From: Salinibacterium sp.
Lineage (GTDB): Bacteria > Actinomycetota > Actinomycetes > Actinomycetales > Microbacteriaceae
Assembly (NCBI GenBank): GCA_004297555.1
Contig: SCSV01000410.1
Coordinates: 1 to 6,010, forward strand
Direction of reading: 5' to 3'
Length of the DNA stretch: 6,010 nt
Below, piece by piece: positions 1 to 5,399 of the stretch. The notes under the pieces are model-generated. The model did not search any database and was not told where the DNA came from. It was given only the letters and a program-made list of their open reading frames with translations. Made by a program: the position numbers and the translations under genes. Every line of letters begins with the position of its first letter. Within the stretch, counting starts at the first letter, position 1.

Positions 1-221
1 CCGTGGCCATCCAGGTCAGCGGGTCGTTCGGCTCGCGCCAGGAGGAGGCGCAGCGCCTCGGCCGCCTGTTGCGCCCGAAGGAGAGCGGGCTGCCCGCCAA
101 TTTCTACACTCTCGTCGCCCGCGACACGGTTGACCAGGACTTCGCCCAGAACCGCCAGCGCTTCCTCGCCGAGCAGGGCTACAGCTACACGATCCTCGAC
201 GCGGCCGCCCTCGCCGCGTAG
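1..221 (+). CDS. XPB-type DNA repair helicase, C-terminal end (partial)
   Basis: Only the last 72 codons are present. The reading frame begins at base 3 and ends at TAG 219-221. The fragment shows a hallmark of superfamily 2 helicases: a stretch with GSFGSRQEEAQRLGRLLRPK, which is motif VI (Q-x-x-GR-x-x-R), where the arginine finger contacts ATP. It ends with a tail containing FLAEQGYSYTIL, of the kind I associate with actinobacterial XPB/ERCC3-like helicases. Such proteins are ATP-dependent 3'-5' DNA helicases linked to nucleotide excision repair; their in vivo role in bacteria is less settled. The GTG at base 3 is an internal valine, not a start, because motifs I-V must lie upstream. The downstream neighbour sulP is convergent, 13 bases away. 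The helicase family is clear; the exact XPB assignment rests on a short fragment. Confidence 0.85.
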   Translation, partial: VAIQVSGSFGSRQEEAQRLGRLLRPKESGLPANFYTLVARDTVDQDFAQNRQRFLAEQGYSYTILDAAALAA

Positions 222-234
222 AAGGGTTTGCGAA

Positions 235-1884
235 TCAGCGCGGGCGCGGACCCGACGCTGCCCGCGCGACGTGACTGCGGGCGTGCGCGACCGCAGCATC
301 CAAATCATCGAAGAGATGCTTATCGTGGCGCAGCGATGAGATGACTCCAACGCGGGTCGCGAGCTTCAAATGACGCTCTTGGATGCCCTTTACCAGCACG
401 GTAATCCCCCGGCGTTCGAGCGCTTGGATCATTTCGGTGACCACGCGGGCGCCCGTCGCATCGAGCACTTGCAACTGGGAGAGTCGAAGAATCACGACGT
501 GCACATCACTGATCTCATTGACCCTCTCGAGCACGCGTTCCGCAGCGCCGAAGAACAACGCCCCATCAAGACGGAACAACGCGATATGGATGTCGCCTTC
601 GACGGCGGCTCCTGGTAGCTCTTCCCGGTGCACCCCCGACGCCTTGGAGAGCGCGCGGATGGCCGCGACCATCGCGACCGCGATTCCGATGCCGACCGCG
701 ACAATGAGGTCGAAGGATACGGTGATGATCGCAGTGACGATGAAGACGACCGTGTCGGATCGAGTCGAACCCACAATGCTGCGCACAGTAGCGAGTGACG
801 TCATCCGCGCAGCTGTCACGATCAGCACCCCGGCGAGCGCGGCGACGGGAATCTGCGAAACGATTCCGCTCGCCAGGTACACAACGCCGACCAGAACCAG
901 GGCATGCACAATCGCCGAGAGTCGCGTTCTGCCGCCGGAGCGCACGTTCACCGCGGTGCGGGCGATCGCACCGGTAGCGGGCATCCCACCGAAGAAGCCT
1001 GCGGCGATCGACGCCAAGCCCTGCCCGACCAGTTCGCGATCTGGGTCGTACGTTCCGGTGTCAGCCAGCGATGCTCCCACGCGTGCCGAAAGCAGCGACT
1101 CGATCGCGGCGAGCGCGGCGACAGTGAGTGCCGGACCGGAAAGCGAACTGACAACATCCCACGCGAGGTGAGGAACCGCTGGTGCTGGCAGGCCTTCCGG
1201 CAGCCGGCCGATCGTCACCAACGGCAGATGGAGCAGAGAATTGAGCGCGGTCACCAGAACAATCCCGATGATCGACCCGGGCAACCGGGGATGGATTCGT
1301 GGCGCGAGCACCATGATCGCCGCGACCAGAACCACGACAGCCAACGGCCACCACACCGCGCTGACATCGACCACGCCAAGTGATTCGCCCGCTGCAATAA
1401 GCGCATTCGTACTCGACACAGAGCGGACCCCGAGAGCTGCTGGCACCTGCTGGAGAAGAATGACCGCGGCGATTCCGAGGGTGAAGCCCTCAATCACCGG
1501 CCACGGGATGAACGCAACGACTCGGCCAATCTTCGTCACACCCGCCGCCACCACCAGGATTCCGGCCATGACGGCAACAATGGCAACCGCACCCACGCCA
1601 TGAGACACCACGATCGGTGCGAGCACGACGACCATGGCGCCAGTGGGCCCCGAGACTTGGATGTTCGAGCCGCCGAAAATCGCGGCCACCATCCCGGCCA
1701 CGATTGCCGTCACCAGCCCCGCCTCCGCACCGACGCCCGACGTCACCCCGAATGCCAGTGCGAGCGGAAGGGCGACAATGCCGACCGTGATTCCCGCTAA
1801 CAGATCGCCGCGCCACGTGCCTCGAATTGGTCGATAATCACGGATACCCGGCAGCAACGGCCTCAGATACTCAAGCACCCTCAT
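235..1884 (-). CDS. SulP-family anion transporter with C-terminal STAS domain
   Basis: This 549-residue protein is typical of full-length bacterial SulP (SLC26-like) permeases, which carry sulfate, bicarbonate or dicarboxylates across the inner membrane. Residues about 25-410 are strongly hydrophobic and hold the transport core. The N-terminal cytoplasmic part includes LRPLLPGIRDY. The SulP signature GGSNIQVSGPTGAM lies at 71-84. The segment AAIESLLSARVGASLADTG (259-277) carries the acidic residue E262 in the substrate-site helix. A cytoplasmic STAS domain spans about 430-540. Its loop LDATGA (474-479) is the site phosphorylated on serine in SpoIIAA-type domains; here the residue is T477. The start ATG overlaps the arsR stop (ATGA, 1881-1884) and has no Shine-Dalgarno sequence, so translation probably depends on coupling. 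No cysteines are present. The substrate cannot be decided from sequence; sulfate and bicarbonate are both possible. Confidence 0.93.
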   Translation of the reverse strand: MRVLEYLRPLLPGIRDYRPIRGTWRGDLLAGITVGIVALPLALAFGVTSGVGAEAGLVTAIVAGMVAAIFGGSNIQVSGPTGAMVVVLAPIVVSHGVGAVAIVAVMAGILVVAAGVTKIGRVVAFIPWPVIEGFTLGIAAVILLQQVPAALGVRSVSSTNALIAAGESLGVVDVSAVWWPLAVVVLVAAIMVLAPRIHPRLPGSIIGIVLVTALNSLLHLPLVTIGRLPEGLPAPAVPHLAWDVVSSLSGPALTVAALAAIESLLSARVGASLADTGTYDPDRELVGQGLASIAAGFFGGMPATGAIARTAVNVRSGGRTRLSAIVHALVLVGVVYLASGIVSQIPVAALAGVLIVTAARMTSLATVRSIVGSTRSDTVVFIVTAIITVSFDLIVAVGIGIAVAMVAAIRALSKASGVHREELPGAAVEGDIHIALFRLDGALFFGAAERVLERVNEISDVHVVILRLSQLQVLDATGARVVTEMIQALERRGITVLVKGIQERHLKLATRVGVISSLRHDKHLFDDLDAAVAHARSHVARAASGPRPR

Positions 1885-2243
1885 GCCGAGGCCGACGCCA
1901 CAGTCAAATCGAGCTGATGCCGGGTGGTCTCCAGAATGTCGACCAGCAAGGACCGCGAGACTCTGAGCAATTCGGCGACTTGGGGATAGGCGAGTCGGTA
2001 ATAGACCTGACTAGCCCGACGATCGGCGATCACAAGGTTGTGTCTGCGAAGCACGGAGAGGTGCTGGGACAGGTGCGACGCTTCCAAGCCGGTGTCGGCA
2101 AGCAGATCGGCCACTGGGACTTCAACCGAATCGGCAAGAACCTCGAGCACCCGCACGCGCACCGGATGGGCGAGTCCCTTGAAGAGGTTGGCTTTCACTT
2201 CGTACAACGGGCGGTGCTCAAACAGGGCGCTGGACGGATTCAT
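1881..2243 (-). CDS. ArsR/SmtB-family transcriptional repressor
   Basis: This 120-residue winged-helix protein has the usual ArsR length and layout. The N-terminal helix has VKANLFKGLAHPVRVRVLEVL (16-36). The helix-turn-helix is about 43-66, with recognition helix EASHLSQHLSVLRRH. The beta wing is about 70-84 (LVIADRRASQVYYRL), followed by a C-terminal dimerisation helix (87-113). Family members are dimeric repressors released by metals or other small signals. The protein has no cysteine, so the classical ELCVCD-type alpha-3 metal site is absent. His residues occur (for example H57, H61, H68, H109), but no clear alpha-5 zinc motif can be claimed. It is the first gene of an operon with sulP, overlapping it by 4 bases, and probably regulates both. 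The start at 2243 fits the family N-terminus. It has no Shine-Dalgarno sequence but has a -10-like box 6 bases upstream, suggesting a leaderless mRNA. The inducer is unknown. Confidence 0.92.
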   Translation of the reverse strand: MNPSSALFEHRPLYEVKANLFKGLAHPVRVRVLEVLADSVEVPVADLLADTGLEASHLSQHLSVLRRHNLVIADRRASQVYYRLAYPQVAELLRVSRSLLVDILETTRHQLDLTVASASA

Positions 2244-2249
2244 AAATTC

Positions 2250-2255
2250 ATCATA
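2250..2255 (-). promoter_or_regulatory. Putative -10 element of a leaderless arsR-sulP promoter
   Basis: On the minus strand the hexamer TATGAT (one mismatch to TATAAT) is followed by six bases, GAATTT, and then the arsR ATG. Transcription would start at or next to the A of the start codon, the arrangement of leaderless actinobacterial genes. The absence of any Shine-Dalgarno sequence before arsR agrees. No convincing -35 hexamer is visible 16-18 bases upstream. A direct repeat ATTCAT (2238-2243 and 2246-2251 on the plus strand) overlaps the -10 and start codon and could be part of the ArsR operator. That is a guess. Confidence 0.45.
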
Positions 2256-2307
2256 TCGTGTTCCGATGGATGCGCGCCGCGCCCGCGAGCCAGCCGGGTC
2301 GGCGACT

Positions 2308-2374
2308 CAAGAGACTCTGGATTTGAAGGACTCGCGACAGCGAATCGTCTTTCCTTCAAATCCAGAGTCTCTTG
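2308..2374. repeat. Perfect 23-bp inverted repeat (IR1)
   Basis: The left arm 2308-2330 (beginning CAAGAGACTCTGG, ending TTGAAGGA) is the exact reverse complement of the right arm 2352-2374, with a 21-base loop at 2331-2351. Pairing can continue outward with interruptions: C2306-G2376 and G2302-C2380 to G2304-C2378, with G-U pairs at 2307/2375 and 2301/2381. The arms have a lower GC content than the flanking DNA. No T-tract follows on either strand, so it is not a canonical intrinsic terminator. It could still end or insulate transcription from the upstream operon, be an RNase III target, or be one copy of a dispersed palindromic repeat family. No transposase or clear target-site duplication is visible. 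Confidence 0.9.
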
Positions 2375-2385
2375 GGGCGCTTCGC

Positions 2386-2443
2386 CGACTGCGCGCAAAT
2401 GGGGATTTCGGCGGCATCGGAAAACCCCAATTGCGCGCAGTCG
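2386..2443. repeat. 24-bp imperfect inverted repeat (IR2)
   Basis: Bases 2386-2409 pair with 2420-2443 over 24 positions with only two A-A mismatches (2399/2430 and 2405/2424), leaving a 10-base loop at 2410-2419. The outer 13 pairs, starting CGACTGCGCGCAA, are perfect. It lies 11 bases from IR1 and has a different arm sequence, so it is a second palindrome rather than a duplicate. No T-tract follows. Its position downstream of the reductase operon is compatible with transcript termination or 3'-end protection. The pairing is directly seen; the function is inferred. Confidence 0.88.
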
Positions 2444-2464
2444 ATGTGCCGGGGATGATGGCGG

Positions 2465-2500
2465 GGCGCGGTGGTGCGCCGCGGGCGGGTGGGCCGCGCC
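2465..2500 (-). terminator. Possible GC-rich hairpin at the end of the reductase operon
   Basis: GGCGCGG at 2465-2471 is complementary to CCGCGCC at 2494-2500, whose last base is the final base of the reductase stop codon. An alternative compact hairpin, GGCGC-ggtggt-GCGCC, forms at 2465-2480. Actinobacterial terminators often lack a U-tract, and none is present here. In such GC-rich DNA a stem of this size can arise by chance, so this is a weak call next to the much longer palindromes further downstream. Confidence 0.3.
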
Positions 2501-3222
2501 TAGCGGCGGTAGCGCAGCAGCAACGTGTCGTCGGGGGCGCGCAGCAGCTGGGCGAGATGCAGGGGATGCGGCGCGGGCAGGTCGCCGTGCACGATGCGCG
2601 GGCCGTCACCACCCTCCAGCGAGGGGCTGATCGTGAGACACAGTTCGTCGACCGCGTTTGCCGCGACGAAGGACGCGAAGAGGGAGGGCCCGCCCTCCAG
2701 GAGCACTCGCGTGAGACCTCGCGAGGTCAACTCCGCCACGAGCGAGGGAACATCCACGTGAGAAGCGCCGACCGCCACGACGTCGGCAAGCCGCGAAAGG
2801 CGTTCGGCACCAGGCGCGTCGGCGATCGTGAAAATGATCGGGTGCGAAGGTGCGTCGGTGAACATCGGCGACGAGGGGTCGAGGTCGAGGTGACCCGTCA
2901 CGAGCGCGAGAACCGGGTGCTCGGGCATCCCGTGCTCCACCCGCCATCGGGCGGACTCGGGCGAGACGTGCAACCCGCTGTAGCCCTCGATGCGCGCCGT
3001 GCCCGCCCCGACAACCACGACGTCGGCGACGCGGCGCAGCAACTCGAAGTGCCGTTTGTCCGCCGCACTCGACAAGCCGCCGGAGCGGCCCGCGCGGGTC
3101 GCCGCGCCATCCACGCTCGCCACGAAGTTGGCTCGCACTCCCGGCCCGAGATCAGCGACAAGCTCGTCGTCAGTGAGCGCCGATGCCGGCGACGGCCAGA
3201 GACGATCGATTTGCTCGTTCAT
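2500..3222 (-). CDS. RibD C-terminal-like NADPH reductase (pyrimidine reductase / DHFR-like)
   Basis: This 240-residue protein belongs to the RibD C-terminal/DHFR-like reductase fold and lacks the deaminase domain of bifunctional RibD. Visible motifs are ANFVASVDGAAT (31-42), the NADPH-binding segment DVVVVGAGTARIEGY (67-81), LLEGGPSLFASF (174-185) and DELCLTISP (192-200). From memory it closely resembles Mycobacterium tuberculosis Rv2671, a stand-alone RibD-like protein reported to have dihydrofolate reductase activity. It probably reduces a pterin or pyrimidine substrate with NADPH in the cytoplasm. The ATG overlaps the stop of the upstream folP2-like gene (ATGA, 3219-3222) and has no Shine-Dalgarno sequence, so translation is probably coupled. 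Linkage to a DHPS homologue favours a folate/pterin role over riboflavin synthesis; no other rib gene is nearby. Substrate assignment is inference. Confidence 0.88.
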   Translation of the reverse strand: MNEQIDRLWPSPASALTDDELVADLGPGVRANFVASVDGAATRAGRSGGLSSAADKRHFELLRRVADVVVVGAGTARIEGYSGLHVSPESARWRVEHGMPEHPVLALVTGHLDLDPSSPMFTDAPSHPIIFTIADAPGAERLSRLADVVAVGASHVDVPSLVAELTSRGLTRVLLEGGPSLFASFVAANAVDELCLTISPSLEGGDGPRIVHGDLPAPHPLHLAQLLRAPDDTLLLRYRR

Positions 3223-4115
3223 ACGTTGTGCGTCGGATGCGTGTTGTGCAGCAGGTAGGCCGGCTCGCGCAGTCCGAGAATCGCCTCGGTCATCCGCACC
3301 GCAGCGACCGTCGCCGGCACGTCGTGCATGCGCACAATTCGGGCGCCGTTCATGATGCAGACGACCATGGCAGCAAGCGAGCCCTCCACGCGTTCGCCTT
3401 GCGGCCGGTCGATCGACTCGCCGATGAAGTCCTTGTTCGAGACGGCGACGAGCGTAGGCAGTCCGATCGCCACGATCTCGCCGAGTCGCCGGGTCAGCTC
3501 GAGCGAGTGCAGCGTGTTCTTGTCGAGGTCGTGGCCGGGGTCCACGATGAGCCGTTCGAGCGGCACCCCACGGTCGAGCGCGCGTGATACCCGGTCGCGC
3601 AGAAAGGCGACTACCTCCTCCACGACATCGTCAAAGTGCGCGCGCGGCTTCTCCACGCGGGGCGGGCCGACGCTGTGCGTCAAGACGAGCGTCGCGTCGC
3701 TATCGGCGATGACCCCGAGCATCCGGTCATCCCACAATCCGCTCGTGTCATTGATGACGGATGCGCCCGCGGCGATCGAGCGCCGAGCCACCTCCGCGCT
3801 GAACGTGTCGACGGAGATCACCACGTCGGAGGCGGCCTTGATCGCCTCGACGACGGGCACGACCCGCTCAAGCTCCTCGGCGACCGACACCGCAGGGCCA
3901 CGACCGAAGGGCACGCCGCCGACGTCTACCCAGTCGGCGCCCGCATCCGCCGCTTGCAGCGCCGCCTCTACTGCGCGATCGAGCGAGAATGTCGCCCCCT
4001 TGTCATGGAAGGAATCGGGTGTGCGATTGACGACCGCCATGACGGCCACTTCGCGCTCGAAATCGAAGACGCGCGACCCGATCGTGCGTGTGCCCATCTG
4101 CGCCGCCAAACCCAT
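3219..4115 (-). CDS. folP2: FolP2-type dihydropteroate synthase homologue
   Basis: The 298-residue protein has the DHPS TIM-barrel pattern: NRTPDSF (30-36), VDVGG (63-67), SVDT (101-104), INDTSG (121-126), DPGHDLDKN (192-200), SNKD (226-229) and RMHDV (262-266). Canonical DHPS joins hydroxymethyl-dihydropterin pyrophosphate to p-aminobenzoate. Pterin-side positions (N30, D103, N122, D192, K228, R262) appear kept. The usual GGESTRPG loop reads GGVPFGRGP, and the usual SRK reads SNK. These are features of mycobacterial FolP2, which by my recollection lacks normal DHPS activity. The start at 4115 overlaps the upstream flavoprotein stop by one base (TGATG), favouring coupled translation. An in-frame ATG at 4097 is an alternative, giving 292 residues. 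The open frame continues upstream to 4454, but that extension overlaps the flavoprotein gene and is arginine-rich shadow sequence. True activity is uncertain. Confidence 0.9.
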   Translation of the reverse strand: MGLAAQMGTRTIGSRVFDFEREVAVMAVVNRTPDSFHDKGATFSLDRAVEAALQAADAGADWVDVGGVPFGRGPAVSVAEELERVVPVVEAIKAASDVVISVDTFSAEVARRSIAAGASVINDTSGLWDDRMLGVIADSDATLVLTHSVGPPRVEKPRAHFDDVVEEVVAFLRDRVSRALDRGVPLERLIVDPGHDLDKNTLHSLELTRRLGEIVAIGLPTLVAVSNKDFIGESIDRPQGERVEGSLAAMVVCIMNGARIVRMHDVPATVAAVRMTEAILGLREPAYLLHNTHPTHNV

Positions 4116-5323
4116 CACAGCGTCGAGAGGGCCACGGACTCGTCGGCGAGTTTCGCTTCGTCGACAGCACGGCCGGAGGTGATGAGTTCTTTCACGTCTT
4201 CGTTGACGTCCCAGACGTTGACGTTCATGCCCGCCACGACGCTGCCCTCGGCGACCCAGAATGCGATGAACTCGCGCTTGGCACGGTTGCCCCGGTAGAC
4301 GACCTTTGCGCCATCGGCGAGCAAGGGGTATCCCGAGTACTCCATGCCCAGGTCGTATTGGTCGGTGTAGAAATACGGCACCTCGTCGAAGATGGCCTTC
4401 TGCCCGAGCATCGAGCGCGCGGCGACCTTGCCGGTGCCGAGCGCGTTCGCCCAATGCTCGTTGCGCATCCGCTGCATCACGACAGGGTGGTAGGCGTTCG
4501 CAACATCGCCCGCCGCGAAGACATCGTTGGCACTCGCGGCGAGGTGCTCGTCGACCAGGATGCCGTCCTCCACCTCGAGGCCCGCGGCATCCGCCAACTC
4601 CACGTTCGGGTCGGCACCGATGCCGACTACGACGAGAGTCGCGGGCACCGTTCCGGCGTTCGTCACCACGCCCGTGACCGAGCCGTCGCGCGTGTCGAAC
4701 GAGAGAACATCCCGCACCTCGAAGGTGACGCCGTTGGCTTCATGCAACTCGCGGAACATTGTGCCGAGCTCTTCGCCGATCGCCGACGCCAGCGGAATCG
4801 CGTCCCGCATGAGCACCGTGACGGTGTTGCCGTACCCGCGAGCGGCCGCGGCGATCTCGAGCCCGATCCAGCCGCCGCCGATCACGACGACGTTCTGGCC
4901 GCCTCCAGCCACTGCATCGCGCAGAGTCTCACTGTCTTCGACCGTGCGCAGATAGTGGATGCCCGCGGCCGACGACCCGGCCACCTCGAGCCTGCGCGCT
5001 GACGACCCGGTGGCGAGTAGCACGCGGTCGAACCACACCTCACGCCCGGACTCCAGTGTCACGGCGTGATCTGCCAGCGCGACCACTGGGGACGCGGTGG
5101 ATACCACGAGCTCGCGCTCGCGGTACCAGTCGTCCGGATGCACGAAGATCGAGTCGCGCGCTTCCTTGCCGGTGAAGTACTCCTTCGACAGCGGCGGGCG
5201 GATGTAGGGGCTGTGCGGCTCGGCCGCGAAGAGATGCACCTCCCCATCGAAGCCCTGTTCTCGCAATTCCCCGGCTGCTGTCGCGCCGGCCAGACCGCCA
5301 CCCACGATCACAAAGCGTTCCAC
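4115..5323 (-). CDS. FAD/NAD(P)-dependent ferredoxin reductase-like oxidoreductase
   Basis: Taken from GTG at 5323, this is a 402-residue protein of the putidaredoxin/rhodocoxin reductase type, a family that passes electrons from NAD(P)H through FAD to a small iron-sulfur protein. The FAD-binding Rossmann motif GGGLAG is at 8-13, followed by RPPLSK (42-47) and ATGSSAR (104-110). The NAD(P)-binding motif GGGWIGLE is at 149-156. FAAGDVA (269-275) is the second FAD contact, followed by EHWANA (289-294). The C-terminal reductase domain starts with VPYFYTDQYDLGMEYSG (315-331). The GTG start is chosen because GGAGG lies 7 bases upstream and the glycine motif then sits at the usual place. ATG at 5329 is too close to that site; ATG at 5350 (411 residues) has a weaker GGGAG. 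No ferredoxin or P450 gene is in the window. The gene heads the operon with folP2 and the reductase. Confidence 0.92.
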   Translation of the reverse strand: MERFVIVGGGLAGATAAGELREQGFDGEVHLFAAEPHSPYIRPPLSKEYFTGKEARDSIFVHPDDWYRERELVVSTASPVVALADHAVTLESGREVWFDRVLLATGSSARRLEVAGSSAAGIHYLRTVEDSETLRDAVAGGGQNVVVIGGGWIGLEIAAAARGYGNTVTVLMRDAIPLASAIGEELGTMFRELHEANGVTFEVRDVLSFDTRDGSVTGVVTNAGTVPATLVVVGIGADPNVELADAAGLEVEDGILVDEHLAASANDVFAAGDVANAYHPVVMQRMRNEHWANALGTGKVAARSMLGQKAIFDEVPYFYTDQYDLGMEYSGYPLLADGAKVVYRGNRAKREFIAFWVAEGSVVAGMNVNVWDVNEDVKELITSGRAVDEAKLADESVALSTL

Positions 5324-5330
5324 TGCCATA

Positions 5331-5335
5331 CCTCC
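5331..5335 (-). promoter_or_regulatory. Shine-Dalgarno site of the flavoprotein gene
   Basis: GGAGG on the minus strand lies 7 bases (TATGGCA) before a GTG at 5323-5321, which is ideal spacing. The ATG at 5329-5327 is only one base from it. The site therefore decides for the GTG start. It is also the only strong Shine-Dalgarno site seen in the minus-strand operon, where the next two genes appear to rely on overlapping stop/start codons. Confidence 0.65.
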
Positions 5336-5359
5336 AAGTATCTCCCGCATTCGCGCGAG

Positions 5360-5381
5360 CTCCCAGAGTCCTCCCAGTCAA
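5360..5381 (+). promoter_or_regulatory. Tandem CTCCCAG repeat, possible response-regulator box
   Basis: CTCCCAG occurs at 5360-5366 and again at 5371-5377, exactly 11 bp apart; the extended units are CTCCCAGAGTC and CTCCCAGTCAA. OmpR/PhoB-family regulators typically bind direct repeats spaced one helical turn apart. This pair sits where a -35 box would be for the divergent response regulator gene and also lies upstream of the flavoprotein gene. Auto-activation is a reasonable hypothesis. The repeat is short and could be chance. Confidence 0.35.
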
Positions 5382-5387
5382 CACGCA

Positions 5388-5393
5388 GATAAT
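5388..5393 (+). promoter_or_regulatory. Putative -10 element of a leaderless response regulator promoter
   Basis: GATAAT (one mismatch to TATAAT) is followed by six bases, TGCCGA, and then the ATG at 5400, so the transcript would begin at the start codon. No Shine-Dalgarno sequence precedes the gene, which agrees with a leaderless mRNA. No good -35 is visible. The same bases read on the other strand give TTATCT, so a divergent, overlapping promoter for the flavoprotein operon is possible but not supported further. Confidence 0.45.
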
Positions 5394-5399
5394 TGCCGA

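Larger units (their letters stand above)
2244..2499. other. Intergenic spacer between two same-direction operons
   Basis: These 256 bases separate the stop of the RibD-like reductase gene from the start of arsR; both are transcribed leftwards. I see no credible coding sequence. The open frames crossing it give palindrome-derived peptides on both strands (such as RDSGFEG and FKSRVS), which is a consequence of the inverted repeats. The contents in minus-strand order are: a GC-rich stem just after the reductase stop, a 24-bp imperfect inverted repeat, a small GGCG/CGCC hairpin at 2376-2386, a perfect 23-bp inverted repeat, and the arsR promoter. The repeats occupy more than half of the spacer. 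Confidence 0.8.

Noticed and set aside
383..1171. 262-codon plus-strand open frame opposite sulP
   Set aside because: It is Ser/Thr/Ala-rich, has no domain signature and mirrors the transmembrane coding region of sulP.
2240..2254. Four-codon frame (Met-Met-Asn-Leu) on the minus strand ending in TGA that overlaps the arsR ATG
   Set aside because: It overlaps the probable -10 box, so it would not be transcribed, and it has no ribosome binding site. The overlap is probably chance.
2386..2443. Integron attC site or IS200/IS605-type end
   Set aside because: The palindrome lacks the RYYYAAC/GTTRRRY core pair of attC sites, and there is no integrase or transposase in the window.
2038..3258. 406-codon plus-strand open frame opposite arsR, the spacer and the reductase
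   Set aside because: It is arginine-rich, without recognisable domains, and runs antisense to two clear genes and through the palindromes. It is a typical high-GC shadow frame.
3636..4298. 220-codon plus-strand open frame opposite folP2
   Set aside because: Its composition is that of an antisense frame (Arg/Ala/Asp-rich) and no family motif is visible. The minus-strand gene explains the open frame.
4116..4454. N-terminal extension of the FolP2 open frame to an ATG at 4454
   Set aside because: The extra 113 residues are arginine-rich, show no DHPS similarity and lie wholly inside the flavoprotein coding region. The ATG at 4115 gives the normal family length and a TGATG coupling.
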